DNA of 64,000 nucleotides from Whitmania pigra (GCA_021613335.1 JAJTWR010000332.1:1490001-1554000); one strand, 5' to 3'. Shown: positions 27,185 through 40,368, counted from the first letter of the stretch. The notes: a model not told the origin generated them from the sequence alone. Numbers and translations: made by a program.

Positions 27185-30100
27185 GGACTGATTGCTTTCC
27201 TTCCTCGTTCGTGCGTCTCGTCGCTTTTGGTGATCGGAAAATGTCTACTTTCATCACTTCTCAACCAATGGTGAACATTTCTGTTGCAATCTTTTCACAC
27301 GAGATTTTTTTGAAAAACATTTTGATTTTTATTCGAAATCTGATCTTAACAACTCATGCGTAAAGAATTTCTAGTTTGGACCTTTGCATTTCGTTGCAGG
27401 CGAGCGTTCAATGAGACCAAACTTGATCGCTCTCTTTCCCCATTTCACTTCTCACTTGGCTCTGATTGATCCAAGTGGCCCTGCAACTATTCCGTTTGTT
27501 TAGAAACTCTACTAAGACCCTGTTCATCTTTTACCGAATCTGCTTTTATGCCTGTCGGACGTCCTGGCTATTGATTAAAAAAATGATGGCACATTATTAG
27601 CTTTTCATCATTTGTCAAGACTTAATTAATTAAATGACATTATTTCCAAGTTTCTTTCATCTACGTTCATTTGTCTGCCTAGCTGAAGTCTGTAGTCCCT
27701 CCAACAATGAATTTAATAATGATGATGATGATGCTCATGATGTAATAAACTCCGTGGAGTCTTGAAATTTTTCAAACATCAAAGAAATTTTCACATGTTT
27801 GCATTGTGCATTGACATTATCTTCTAGAGAGAACTCAGGAAATGTAATCCAATTATCTTTTTTAAAGTAATTTTACTAATTATTATTGCGATCATCTGTG
27901 ATAACAAAAACCTTGTTAAATCCTTCAGCGAACGTTAGGCGTCAGTTTTTCTAGATCACGTATTGGTGATGGCCCGTGATATAGGGCATCTTTTTATTTC
28001 TCATCGTTTTCAACTTCTTTTTCGAGCGTTTCTCTTGAGTCCACTTTGAATTTTTTTTTCTTGCAAAACTATTTCATTTTTCCAGTTTTTGTCATATATT
28101 TTCTTAAGACACATGACTACGTTGATGATGATGATGACGATGATGATGCTGAGGATTAATTTGTGAGGTTGTTTTTTGTATTGCCATCGGTCAGGTTGAT
28201 CAGTTTGTTTAGCCGTTGTTTCTTTTGCAATTATAACCTGGGAGATTTATTAAGTAACATTAAGTTGAAAGACCTGTAACAATTGTGTTGGTTTCCTTAC
28301 ATATTCATTTCTAGTTGTTCTTTTATTGCTGACTTCTGCATCGATGAAGTTTAGAGAATGACGTAAAACTTGAAACCATATCGTGTACATAAACGGTGGT
28401 GTGTTTTTTGGTTCTGTCGGGTTTTCCCCATTCCATTTCCATGCTTTGTTGACACGTTCGATCTAACTAATGTTCTCTCGTGAAGTTTAGTAATAATTCG
28501 TGTAGATCACAAATTTTCGTGTGCTCTTTGTTCGTTCGTGTGGTCGATAAAATAGTTGATTGACAACCCTCCATTTCATATTTCATTGTCCAGTAAAATC
28601 CCTCTAGATTTCAACTCACTAGTCAGTGGAATTGATAATTTACAGATAGATATTGCTTAAATTATCTTTGGATTGATAAATTGTTGTTTCCAGTAACTAA
28701 CTCATCGCGTCGTAGATGTGGCATTGCGGTTAGAATTTGGGTTTTTTATTTTTTTTCCTGAAGTCTGCCTTCATGGCTAGCATTGTGCTTACATCTGAGT
28801 GATCATCTATGGTGATTTTAATATTCATTCTTGTCTCTTTGTTCTGTTGACTTTATTTTCCATGTATTTGCTGAATTGTTTCTTTTCTTATTTGATGTTT
28901 TTTTTTTCTTTTTGATATTTCAAAGAGGTGTTTTTGTTACAGTTGCTCTCATCTATGGAGACACTCATTGATTTGTTTTGTGTGTGAAAAGCAATTCTTA
29001 TTACTGAGCTGTTTCAATGGCAACTATTAATGTCATCAATAAACTTCACATCATCATTGTTCGATGTCAGTTGACATGTTGGTTCCAAGATTTGAAATTC
29101 TGATCAGATTGAAGTTGGTCAGGAGCAGCGATGGTTGTGCGTCATTGAAAATTTAAGAAAATATTTTCGTGCACTTATTCTTTCTTTTGAATAGCATCAC
29201 TGCTCTTAAAGTAGATAAGTGATTAAGGCAACTCATGATCTTATTGCAATGCTATTTGTTTGACATATCAAAATCTTACCTTGAATGGTTTTTCTCATTT
29301 GCTTCGTGCAGTTGGATTGTGCCAACGTTTGCTCAGTTCATGGCACGGTGTCTGTCTGAAACGTCCGTCGTTTGTGATTCCGAGGAGCGCACGAACAGGT
29401 TCTAGAGTTTATTTTCTTTGACTGGTGTGTTTTAAATTGCTTTTAGTTCTCACCATAACATATGAAGGCTTTTTATGGCGTGCTTCTGTGAAACGTCGTA
29501 AGGATTTTGTTGCGGTTCATAAGATTTAAGGAACTTTCTTAATGCTTATTGCATGCTGGTTTTGCAGCTCATACTACTAACAAAATACGCAAACTTCGTG
29601 AGTGCGATCGGACCTATTTGAATCTGTCATCTGTTCATGCTAAGCTCCAATTTCAAGCTTCATAATTTCAACATGTTGAGTTTTGTTTTAATAATATCAT
29701 CAGTGATTCTGATGCACCTGTAATTGTGTTTGTGCTTAAATATTTTTAAACAATGTCTTGTTTTGAATTATTTTCCTTCAATTGCAGAGAACTGTACAAA
29801 TTAAGCTGTCACATCATTTCTTTCTTTTTTTTTGTCAAAAATTTCAATCATCCAAGCGTTACAATGTGCTTCGCCTTTTCAAGATCCCACATTTTGATTC
29901 TAAAGGTTTTAGCTTTATTTGGGCGGATTAATTGCAACATTGAAATCAAATGCCCGTAACTGAGAAGTGATAATTTCCTTTTTTATTTTGTAGAGTTGAT
30001 GACTTGTTATTATAATTTGTCCTTAACCCAGAAGGTTGATGTGCAAATCTTGCATTTAATGTCTTTGGAAGTTTGCTCTTGATTTGTGTTTCATTTCTAC

Positions 30101-30735
30101 TTAAATTTATTGTTTGAGCGATGTCGTATGCTTTGGCTTTTTGCACAAACGTAAGATTTTCATTTTGGTATTCATTGTGAATATTATGATGGTTACATGT
30201 TGATCTTTAGATTAATCAGAGTTCACACTTTATAAGCTTTTCTCCCTTAGTTTGAAGGTATTAATGCTGCTCTAGTTTTGAAAATACTGAAGTAGTTTAG
30301 GTGTTTTTGAGCAATTTTTGAGGATGCTTGAATTTAGGGGTCAGTCCATAATTTAGGTGGGTTAGCTGGCGCTTATAGGGGTTGTGGGAGCGTTCAGAGT
30401 TTCGGGGAGGAGTTACTAAGTCCTTTTCATAGATTCGTTGTTGGCAAGCAGGTAGAGCGTGGTTGTGAGGTTATGACAAGTTTAATCATTGATGGCTTGA
30501 CTGGCAGAAGGGCATCTAACAGAAACGTTAAAATATTAAAACTGTTGACTGTTGATGGTTTGACTAGCAGATTACCAAAACGGCAATGATTTGATTGCAG
30601 CTTTACATGTACGTTTTTTGGTTGCAGCGTTGCTATGGTAATACTTTTAGTTTTGAAAAATACAATCGTCCAGTTGGATAAGTTTTCCACTATTGTTCTC
30701 CGAAGCTATAATTGCTACTGTATAAAAGTTGAAAT
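27185..30735 (+). other. GW182 3' UTR and intergenic, T-rich
   Basis: No supported protein gene. An AATAAA at 27,744-27,749 is a reasonable poly-A signal, giving a UTR of about 570 bases; a longer UTR is possible. GAT-type triplet runs occur at 27,718-27,742 and 28,120-28,150. Most of 28.0-30.2 kb is T-rich. A possible alternative last exon of GW182 is at 27,400-27,469 (see findings). Confidence 0.45.
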
Positions 30736-33700
30736 ATGGTAAAAAAAGAAAAGAAAAAGGGAGAAAAGGCCATTGTAGGTCCTGCTGCTCCTCCCGAAAT
30801 TAATGAAAACAATAAGGAATATTATATCGTCCAAATAAAAGATTTGGAAGACAGAGTGTCTGCGTGAGTTGAACTTTACGAGATTTTAATCATGCCAAAT
30901 TACTTACCAAATGCTTGATTTCTTAAAGATATCAGACCAAATGTGACGAATTAGAAATTAGAAATGCAGAATATCAAGTCAAGCTGGATAGAATAGTAGA
31001 TGATCAAAATGACGTTGTATCCTTCATCGAAAAGAAATACGCAAAAAAGTGTCAGTACAGCACGTTCATGAAAATGGCTCATATCGCAGATACCTTGATG
31101 TTATTTATTCCACGATTGTTGTCGATTTTGTAATAAGGTGAAGTTACTGAAGAGGCCAGGAACAAAATATTTTATTTTCAAATGTTTTCTTTTACTTATT
31201 CAAGCATTTTATAATAATGCTTTTAGTTACACTTCTTAACTATCACAATTAGCTTTAGAATATTATATGTTATGCATTAAGGTTTTTAGCATTATCTTCC
31301 ACAAACATTCTATCATCAGCAGATTATTTTAACTGAACCAATCTTTTTGATTAATGGTGATAGGCAAAGAAATGGTTGAAGTGATTGAAACCACTCAGAT
31401 CATGCAGGCCGCGAAGGTTGAAGAGCAGCTGCTGTTTGAGGAGCAATTTGAAGCCTTGACGAATGAATATAATGAAGTCAAGGAAAATCTCACCAGAGAA
31501 AATGATCTACTTGGTTTGTTTCGAAGTTTTGGTGAATATTTGAGAAATTAGCTTGTGCTGGCTCTCAAACATTTTTGAGTAGCTGCTATACGACCACATA
31601 TAAGTAATTTTGTATAATGTATTATGACTTAGTGGAAACATTTTAATTCAATTGGGTGGATTGGTAATTATATTTTAGCAATAGTGATGAATGTCAGCAA
31701 TTAGGTAATTTACAACTTTATTCCAGCAAGCAGAATCCAAGCCTTGAATGCATTCAAGGAAACTAGGAACAATTTGTACTTGATTGTCAAAGATCTTGAG
31801 ACAGAATTGTTCAATCAGGAGGCAGAACACCGAGATGCCAGGTACATCCTCGACAAACAGCACCTCATCGAGAAAGATAAGTGAGTTTATTCCAAAACTT
31901 TAATTTTAATAAATGTTATTATTATATGTAGGACGGACAAATATACAATAGACTAGATATTTTCACAATCACTATGTAAGCAAAATACTCATGTGACATC
32001 AACACAAAGCCCGGAAAATGGGACGAAAGTTGCTGTGTGCATGCAACACCAGAGAAACTTTGTAAATTAACTGTTATAATGATTATTATTGATATGATGC
32101 ATACATTATTTAACACCTTATTAGTGGTTCATGCTTCAAAGTTTGTAATAATATATTTTAATACTTTTTGATTTCATTTTAGGTTGAAGCAGGAGATGAT
32201 CCAGCAGGTGAAGTTGGTTGCCAATGAATTCAAGAGAATCACCCAGATGCAGATGTCCGAGAACACGAAAAGGACCATCAGAGAAAACGTGGCCATCCAC
32301 AATCAGCTGATGAAGATGTCAGAGAAGACGACAGAATTAATCGATGAAAATGACGAACTGAAGGTGAAGATTTTAAAGCAGAAGAGGGAAATAAAGATCC
32401 TCGAAGATAATGCTAAGAAGCTCATCAAGAAGAATGTCTGCAATCATCAAGTGAGCCTTCATCATTGTTTTGTTTGTTGCCATCGTAAGCCATGCGAGCA
32501 ATTAGGTGAAATTTTCACTACATCAGATTTGCATGCTACAAGTTGAAGCTTGATGATTAAAATTAAATAATTATTATGCTTATTAAAAACAAAAATGACA
32601 GATATCAAATGTTGGATTGGATAAATCATAACTTTTAAACAGACCCTGACATTACTCAAAGCAAAATGCCAAACTCTCGGTGATACTTTGACTCGAGGTG
32701 TCATAGAAACGAAGGATAAGTTGGAAGAACTGGTGAATGAAAGCAAAACTCTTGGCTATGAGCTGAAACAAGCCAAGTGAGAGAAGTGTGAAAATTATTT
32801 GTCATTAAAAATTAATTGTTGGAAGTGAAACACAATACCAATCAATTCTTTTATGTAAAATGTATCGTGAGCGGTGATGACATGTGGATGCCAAAATTAT
32901 ATGATATAAGAGATATAAGTAAATTTTGAATTTTGAATCATTTTTTGGATAATATTTTTGGATTACATTTATTTATCTTAGTATTTTGCTTCAACACAAA
33001 AGGAATTCATTGAGGGAGCTTCATTCGAAAAACAAAACGTATGAGAAGGAAAAAGAACGTCTGCTTGGAGAGGTGGCTGAGAAAGAGATGTTAAAAATAG
33101 AACTGGAAAAACTTATCACATCATCAGCAATTGCAGTTGAGAAGCTGATTAAAGTGATTATTTGTATTTTCTTACTTATTTTGCAATTAAATCGAATTTA
33201 TCACAATAAGATGATGATATTATTAAGGTTTTAAGTTTTGAAATGTTTGACACTTTCTTAAATTGAAGTTTGAAATGTAGCATTTTAATTTCCAATTTTG
33301 GATTTATTAGGTGAATTGATGTTTAATTAGCCAACTGGAAATTATGCCATACTAGCAATAATAACTAATAACAAAAATTAATAAAGAAATTATTTATCAT
33401 CAATAATCACACCTGACTGTGATATTGTAATTAAACAGATAAAAAATTATGAATGGACTGATTTTTGCAGCCAGGTGCAGTTGAGAATTGCGAAGAATTG
33501 TCGAACAATCCTGCACTGAAAAGGGAGCAGTTGTTGGAAGTTCTGTTGGTTCTTCTGAACTCTGCTCAGTCACTTGAATCCCTGCCAAGAGAATCTCAAC
33601 TTTCCTCTACTTCACTAGCAGCCAGGTAAATTGATTTATTATGGTTTATTCTTACCATGACATAACTGATTAAAACTTAATATATTAGTGCAATTAGCAA

Positions 33701-34051
33701 TGAGTGGTTTTAGAAGCACTTGAGTCTTAAAAATATCGTAATATTTGATGGTTACAAGCTGGCTTTAATTACAAATCATCCAACTGATTTATTGGCAGGA
33801 GTGTTGAGAACCTGAAAATAATGCAGAAAGTTCCTCAATATAAGCCTGGGTATCTTGGCTTGATACCTTATGGCGACATCTTTCCCATAGAAGGGAAAGG
33901 AAAAGAGCTGCCAGTGAAGCATACTGCCCAAAGTTGTTATGCGAGGAGCAAATTGCAAATCTCAAAGCCTCAAGAATTTGATGAAAAGGTCGAGCCAAAG
34001 TTAAAAATGAGATTCTCATTCCTTGAATGTGGATGGAGTATATGTGTATAG
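30736..34051 (+). CDS. CFAP157: Cilia- and flagella-associated protein 157
   Basis: Nine exons: 30736-30863, 30929-31050, 31364-31513, 31727-31880, 32183-32450, 32643-32776, 32982-33153, 33471-33625, 33799-34051; 511 residues against about 520 in human. CFAP157 is a coiled-coil axoneme/basal-body protein needed for sperm flagella. The match runs through the whole length: a basic N-terminus (MVKKEKKKGEK), then YIVQIKDLEDR, KYAKKCKEMVEV across the exon 2-3 junction, EAEHRDARYILDKQ, and the signature LKQEMIQQVKLVANEFKRIT with ENTKRTIRENVAI. Nearly the whole protein is predicted coiled coil. The ending is ambiguous: the model above stops at 34,051, but two alternative last exons exist downstream. 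The exon 2-3 splice rests on a weaker GTCAGT donor. Confidence 0.9.
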
Positions 34052-34173
34052 GAGTTTCTGAAAGTTTAATTGAATTAGTTAAATTCATTACAACCACAAA
34101 TACAAGCTGGCTTTAATTAGAAATCACTCAACTGATTTATTTCAAAACTCATTAACTGATAGATTGGCATGAG

Positions 34174-34243
34174 TGTTGAGAACATGAGAATAATGCAGAA
34201 AGTTTCTCAATATGAGCCTGGATATCTTGGCCTGATGCCTTAA
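34174..34243 (+). other. Candidate alternative last exon of CFAP157
   Basis: The interval 34,102-34,241 duplicates 33,754-33,870, that is, the end of the last intron and the first part of exon 9, with a 22-base insertion before the splice site. The original CAG acceptor is changed, but a new CATGAG acceptor keeps phase with exon 8. The resulting exon would read SVENMRIMQKV and end GYLGLMP followed by TAA. The stop is created at the duplication border. Confidence 0.45.
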
Positions 34244-34302
34244 TTTCATTAACTAATCTGACTTTAATATTGATATTTTAATATTTTCTTTTTAAATGAT
34301 AG

Positions 34303-34413
34303 ACCAAAGCACTGGCAGAAGAGCTTATGGCCAAAGCATCTCAAAAGATTCAGCCCAAGATTTCTTGTAAATTGCCCCCTATAGCTTATGGAGGTTATGC
34401 TAGAACTTGCTGA
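34303..34413 (+). other. Second candidate terminal exon of CFAP157
   Basis: An acceptor GATAG is followed by 37 open codons in phase 0 (TKALAEELMAKASQK, then CKLPPIAYGGYARTC and stop). A GT donor inside exon 9 after 33,988 (GAAAAG before GTCGAG) is also phase 0, so the two could join and give a different C-terminus. The helical, then Pro/Tyr-rich character looks like real protein. I cannot decide from sequence alone which terminus is used. Confidence 0.4.
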
Positions 34414-34581
34414 TGGAGTTCCCACATAAAAGAATCTTAATCTCAAGAATTGTTTGCTGTTTGCTTCTATGTTGTTGAACATTTCACTTAGCATAAAAAT
34501 CAATTTTTTTTTATTTCAACCAAAAAGAGGGTCACAAGTAACCACTAACACGAATTAGAGTCAAATAATCTGTACATATAC

Positions 34582-35144
34582 ATATAGGGTGATTAGACAG
34601 AATTTAATTAATTTTTTGGAAACTTTCTAAGATTGACGTTGGAAACGCAGGTCTTGAGTCGACTATAAGTTATGGAAATGTTAATATCTGGGGGTAGAGA
34701 GTTACAGGATTTCGCGATTCGGTTGGTGAAGAATTGGAGCCTGTGAGTGGTTTTTTTCTTGGCGTAGACGGAGTGTGACCAAAATTAAAATACGTTTTAT
34801 CAATAAGCGCTCATCCTTTTTAATTTTTCCTATTTCAGTTTCCACAAATCTGGAAAATACGAAAGAAATGTTGAAAAGCTTCCAAGTATTGAAAAATTGT
34901 TTGCAAATTTGAGACACAAAGTGTTGAGAGCGGTGAAATGGCGTCCTCATGTGATTCTGTGAACGACGTCACTGTATTTTGGACTATTCGTGGCCTCCTT
35001 GTGAGTCGTCACAAGACGCTCTGCGATGTTATCAGTTTTTTCGAAACATATGTGAAATTTTCTGAAAATGTTTTGCTTCTGAGCTCCAACGTGATATGCG
35101 CAGCATCCTCCTTATATCCCGGATGCACGCGTTCACCCTATATA
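34582..35144. mobile_element. Small TIR element, MITE-like
   Basis: The left end reads ATATAGGGTGATT and the right end TTCACCCTATATATA, giving inverted termini TATAGGGTGA/TCACCCTATA about 560 bases apart, in a TA-rich setting that obscures the target duplication. Short frames inside (minus 34,702-34,950, plus 34,938-35,168) show no recognisable transposase. A non-autonomous Tc1/mariner-like element is the simplest reading. Confidence 0.5.
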
Positions 35145-35620
35145 TATTCGGTTGAAGAGTTCAGATAACATACAATTAATAACAGTGTGGTTAATACGGA
35201 TAAAGACAAGATTGAATTGCTTTTATAATATAAATTTCAGTGTAGGGATCATTTATTTATTTATTTATCTATTCAGTTTGTCAACAAAAATTTGTTCTTA
35301 AAGTCTGTGACCTAGGCAAAACGGTTTGTACGGGAACTACCATTCAACAACTGACAATTTGCTGCATGATTGCTCTCGGTTTAAGTCAGTAACAGGCAAC
35401 TACTTCAGATTTCTACAACAATCCGCTTCAGAGCGACTCATTAGGGTTAAAACCGGTTCGAAACGGTTCAAAATGAACTACACATAAAGGCCCCGCCATT
35501 TGCAACGCTCGTTGTTCTAGCACAGAAATAATATTGTTGCTGCATTGTTCTCTAGAACATCGAGTTAATTATATTGTTAGTTAACCTGCATATTTGCTAG
35601 TGTAATAAATCAATCACAAA

Positions 35621-38608
35621 ATGGTATTAACCGACGATGAACTGGCCAAGTTGAGCTGTTGTGAAAGATGTTCCGTTCGGTGGAGGAACTTTAAGAAAGC
35701 GGTCTGGAATAAAGAAACAAGAGAATTTTGTGGAAAATCTAAGGTAGACTGGGGTTAGTAATTGTTTCTTATCTTGAAGTAAAGCAACTGTACTAGGGCT
35801 GTATTTAGAAATTGTTCTTTTGGGGTTCGAATATTATATTTTAATTGCTTTTATTACATTACAAACAGTCTCTAATGCAAAAATATAATTTAAAAATAAT
35901 GCGTATTTTCGAAAGTGTCAGCTTTGAACAATATGGTATGTAAAAAATGTTGTCAAAAATATTATAAATTGTACAACAAAATGCAACCGTCTTTAGCACT
36001 ACAATATAAGACCACAAGGCCGACCATGTTTGTCAATTTTATCTAAAAGTTCTTGAGGATCTATCTCTATAACATAAAAAAAAAATTAATTACAACTTAT
36101 TTAATTTCAAATAAAATAATAGAATGTTTGATAACAGACTTTGGGAGTCCCGGATGCAGACTTAAAATTTAGGAGTGAAACAGCGAAAACATTTAAATAA
36201 AGCCTAGCTTTATTAATGCAGCCAGAGAAATAGGAAATTTAAATACAAATACACAAGCTGATATAAAGCATAATTATTTACTTTTTAATTCTCCTACATC
36301 ATTTTGTTTATAAATTGTATTTTGTTGAGGAATTATAGTTTTTGAAGATACGTTATTTATTTTTTATAGTAATTCCCTCATATAGATACAAACTTGAACT
36401 GTAGTGTACGATCCACTTCGAAGTTCCATATTAATGGAATGTTATTTATGAGAATAAAATCCATACTTTGCAAGCCTTGATTGAATTATTACACCATTTT
36501 AACAATATAAACAAATCTTAGAGTCTATGAAGGCTCGAATATTTAGTTTGCTTTTCTTACAATTTTAATAGACACAGTTATTGAAGTGACTTTGAGATTC
36601 TTGAAAATTTGAATTTGTTTGCTTTTTCAAGCGGTTCGATCAAATTTGTCAAAAATTATAAACTAATTATATAACTTATAATGAATGTTTTATTAGCATT
36701 TCATACAAACACAAAATTATTATTTCATTAAAAACATGACAGTCAACTGTTGGGCTTTCTTGGTTTTGCGAGGTAATGCCATTTTGGCGCTACAATACGA
36801 TAAGAATTAAAATGGAGTAACCTTTACATGCCATGGCAATTATCTCATTATTATTATTTTGAAATTAATTTTAATTTGGTTTTCAGGAAAAACTTGTATA
36901 GCATATACGCTGTTTTACGGTGTTTTTGCCGCCTTTTATGTTGCTTGCTTCGCAATTTTGGCCAGCACTCTGGGTACTGATGCCCCTTCTTTAATCAGCA
37001 TGATGTCTCCTATCAAGAACAACCCAGGTATGTTATCAAACCCAACATTTCCCAATCAAATATAACTGTACGATTTTCAGTTAATTATTTCGGATTCAAC
37101 TCAAATAAAAACATTCCGTATAACATTCATATATAAATTATTTATTTTTGGCATAGAATAAAGAAACAATCCGATCGACTGTAGATTAGCCATTGCGTTA
37201 CAAATGTTTCTAAATATAAATGTAAACATCATAATAGCTGTCGAATTTCTTAATAGGTATTTCATATACTCATTTATCCATTCTTAAATTCATTTATCCG
37301 CTTATTCTTTATTCATTGAATACTAAAATTAAAAATTACTAAATGATGATTGTGATCTCTAAAAAAAACCATTGAAAAATCTTCCAGCTCTTAACTTTGA
37401 ACCGAAAATCTACAAAAGCACAACTCTTATTCGAGTCTCCAACTCTTCCAATTCAGCCTATGCCAAGAAATTGCAATCCCTTTATGAAGGTTTCAAACGA
37501 TGACGTTTTGCTGGTGTTTTTTGAAAATTTGAAATATTCACAATTGAACAAAATGTCAGATTACAAGAATTCATCGGCGACCTTAAGAAATTGTTCGATG
37601 GACTCTCCTATCAACAGGACACATCCGTGTGGATTCGACCCTTCACTCTTTGGGGATTCCTGCTCCCCAGAAAATGAATTCGGATTTGTAGATTTTAAAC
37701 CCTGCATCATGTTGAGGATCAACAAGGCAATTTAAATAATTTTAAATATCAATTACTTGTACTTGTATTAGTATTGCTTATTTTAACATCTCTGCTTCCA
37801 TTATAAAATATTGGTTTGTAACCTGTTCAAATGTGTTATTGCTATCATTTATCACCATTATTATGTGTTTATAGTTTCACAAATATTGATTTAAATCGCA
37901 GGTTTTTGGGTGGAACCCCATGGAACAAAATATCGATGGCCTGAATTGCGACATAAATAACCCGCCAAAAGCCTGCTTCAATCGTCGGGTTTTCAATACA
38001 ATTCATCCCCGCTTCAAGACAAAGTTGAAAGAAGGATACATTCCCATCTCTTGCCAGGGACAGGTTTCTTGTACTTCATTTATGTGGCGCCATATGCAGA
38101 GGCACTTCTTGTAATTTATATAGCGTTCCTTTCCAAGGGCGCTTGTGACAGTGCAGGCTGAGTTTCAAACAAGAGACTGTTACGACTGTTGTCATTACGG
38201 CCGTATGCAGGAAAGTCACCCATCCGACCAACCTGCACGCCTGCTTTTCCTTATTTCATCTTAAAAATAAATCATCCTAGACATATTGGTAATTACCTTA
38301 ATTAATTTTTCTATTTTTAAATCCAGAACGACGGAGATTCGGACAATCTTTTGAGGGTGACTTTTACTCCGGAATTCGGAATTCCTTCGTATTTCTTTCC
38401 ATTTACCAATCAAAAGCGCTTCCAGTCGCCTGCTGTCATGGCGCAGTTCGAAGTGATTTCTGGAGCGGCTGTGATGATCTGGTGCAAGCTGTGGACAGGA
38501 AACATCAAACACGATCTTAACGATCAACAGGGCAGTGTTAGATTTGAACTGTTGGTGGATGGACCCATGAATTACAAGGCCGATGTTCGGAACTCGACGA
38601 GTTTATAA
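35621..38608 (+). CDS. Na+/K+-ATPase subunit beta, paralog 1
   Basis: Six exons: 35621-35753, 36887-37027, 37388-37489, 37560-37726, 37902-38063, 38327-38608; 328 residues. The beta subunit is a type II membrane glycoprotein that chaperones the pump's alpha subunit and sets K+ affinity. A cytoplasmic start with WNKETREFCGKSKVDW matches the family N-terminus. A single helix follows (TLFYGVFAAFYVACFAIL), then the extracellular part with conserved cysteines (RNCSMDS, HPCGFD, DSCSPE, KPCIML, ISCQGQ, WCKLWTGNIKHD) and N-glycosylation sites. The apparent frameshift near 37,490 is resolved by a 70-base intron. The fourth intron begins GC (AAG then GCAATT), a non-canonical GC-AG intron, or the donor lies elsewhere. 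The GRT of the first family signature is changed to GKS. The paralog follows 2 kb downstream on the same strand. Confidence 0.95.
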
Positions 38609-38800
38609 ACTGCTTTCTTGATGCCTTAGAATCCATAGAGGGGTGTCTCATTACGTGTTTGGGAAATGAAAACTTAAATTTTAATTTCGAACTTATGAAA
38701 CCAACCAGATTGGTTTGCTGATTGATTTGTTGAGGTCATTTAAGTAAAAAGTTGACGCATTTTGGTTGGACCCGTTGGGGATCAACAATGTCTTTGTTGT

Positions 38801-38806
38801 AATAAA
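38801..38806 (+). promoter_or_regulatory. Poly-A signal, Na+/K+-ATPase beta 1
   Basis: Canonical AATAAA about 190 bases after the stop codon, followed by a T/G-rich stretch. Confidence 0.6.
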
Positions 38807-40368
38807 AACTTGTCTAATTGCCGCAGGCGGAGCTTTTTTGTTTTCATTTGATCATCCTTAGGTTTAATTTTAAGAGAACGTTTTTAATGATTTAGTGCTT
38901 ATAATTTATTTATTAATTGTGCACGGAATGCAATAGCCCTGCTTTCAAGTTTTTTTTAGGTCAATAGTGAACAGACCTATGTCACTAATTCTTTTTAAAT
39001 TAAATCACGTATAGGGCCGCAATAATTTTTAAGTTAATTAAAAACAACAGCCTCAAAAGAAGGGCGCGAGGATAATATCTAATTTCAATTGCAGATAATT
39101 AATAATTATTCTAATTATGTAAAACTTTTTTTTAATTTGTTGAACACTTAATCACAACTGGATTTCAAGCATAACGTTAAAATTTTTCATTAAAAATTTG
39201 GGAACAGTTTTGACACGGCTAAACCAAATAAATAATAAATTGATAATGTGGCTCTGTTAACTCCTCGTTGCTTTGATTGTAAATACAGTGCAATTTGTAC
39301 AGTCATCTATGACCTTCAAAAATAAGGAAACTTTTGCGTGACTTCCAACCGATTTAAATAATTCTAAAAATATCTGACCTTACTGGTTATTGGCATAAAT
39401 ATGTGTTATGGACCAATAATAATGGTTGCTCATTTGCAAATCAAATTGTGATGAAAGCTGTCATAAGTCTAGATTAATGACTTTAAAGCTCCAACATATA
39501 AGGTTAATCATTCTTTGAACATCCGCTTTTAAAGTTAAAACTTTAAATAAATTTTCTTCGATGGTTTGGGAAAATTTGTTATCATGAGCATTATATAACA
39601 ACAAATATAACAATGAAAAATAAAATATTGCATTGACTGGTATCTAATATTATAATGATATTTTAAACCAAATTCTGCAATTAAAAATAATTTACCGTTT
39701 GGGCTGTTCGAAGCGTTATTACAGAAACTCACCTGTAAATATACCTGCAGGGTCATGGAATTTTTTGATCTTTATTTATTGTTCTTTTAAATATTTTATG
39801 CATTTAAACATTCTCGATTTGAAATCTTCATGCAAAATAATTGATGGCCATTAAAATAATTTCCAATAATTTCAACTTCTTCGTAGGTCATCTTTAATGG
39901 TTACAGTTTAATTGGCACCATTCAGTTGGAGACCTTGATGCAAGCGTGGCCTGAGAACATGCTTATTCTAGGGCGAATGTATTTATAGAACGATTTATTA
40001 TTATTATTATTATTATTATACAAGCAACAGGTAACTTTGTTAAAAATAGCTTTTTATTGTCGCTTTGCCACGCTGCTCATTTTGCAAGCAAAAACACAAT
40101 TTTCATCGTAATTTGATTAAATAGGTTTTTCAAAATAAAACCGTTGCACCAGAGAACAAAGACGTTCTAAATCCGTCTTAAGTGATGAGATCACGACCTT
40201 ACATCGGCTTATCCTTGCACTCTCGAAATTATCAATTTCTAGCATGCATCTCAAGATTATGTCATCAATTTTCGATCATAAACAACCACGTTACAGTGGT
40301 TTCGACTGGATAAATCTGCACAGTCCCTAAGTTTAGGCTCTGTTCAATAAGCAGGCTCGAAATGGTTT
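38807..40368. other. Spacer between the two beta-subunit genes
   Basis: AT-rich, no supported gene. A short ATT triplet run lies at about 39,997-40,018. The last 300 bases lead into the promoter of the second beta gene. Confidence 0.5.

Noticed and set aside
37397..37735. An apparent frameshift in Na+/K+-ATPase beta 1
   Set aside because: A 70-base intron at 37,490-37,559 restores the frame, matches family sequence and has the same phase as the intron of the paralog.
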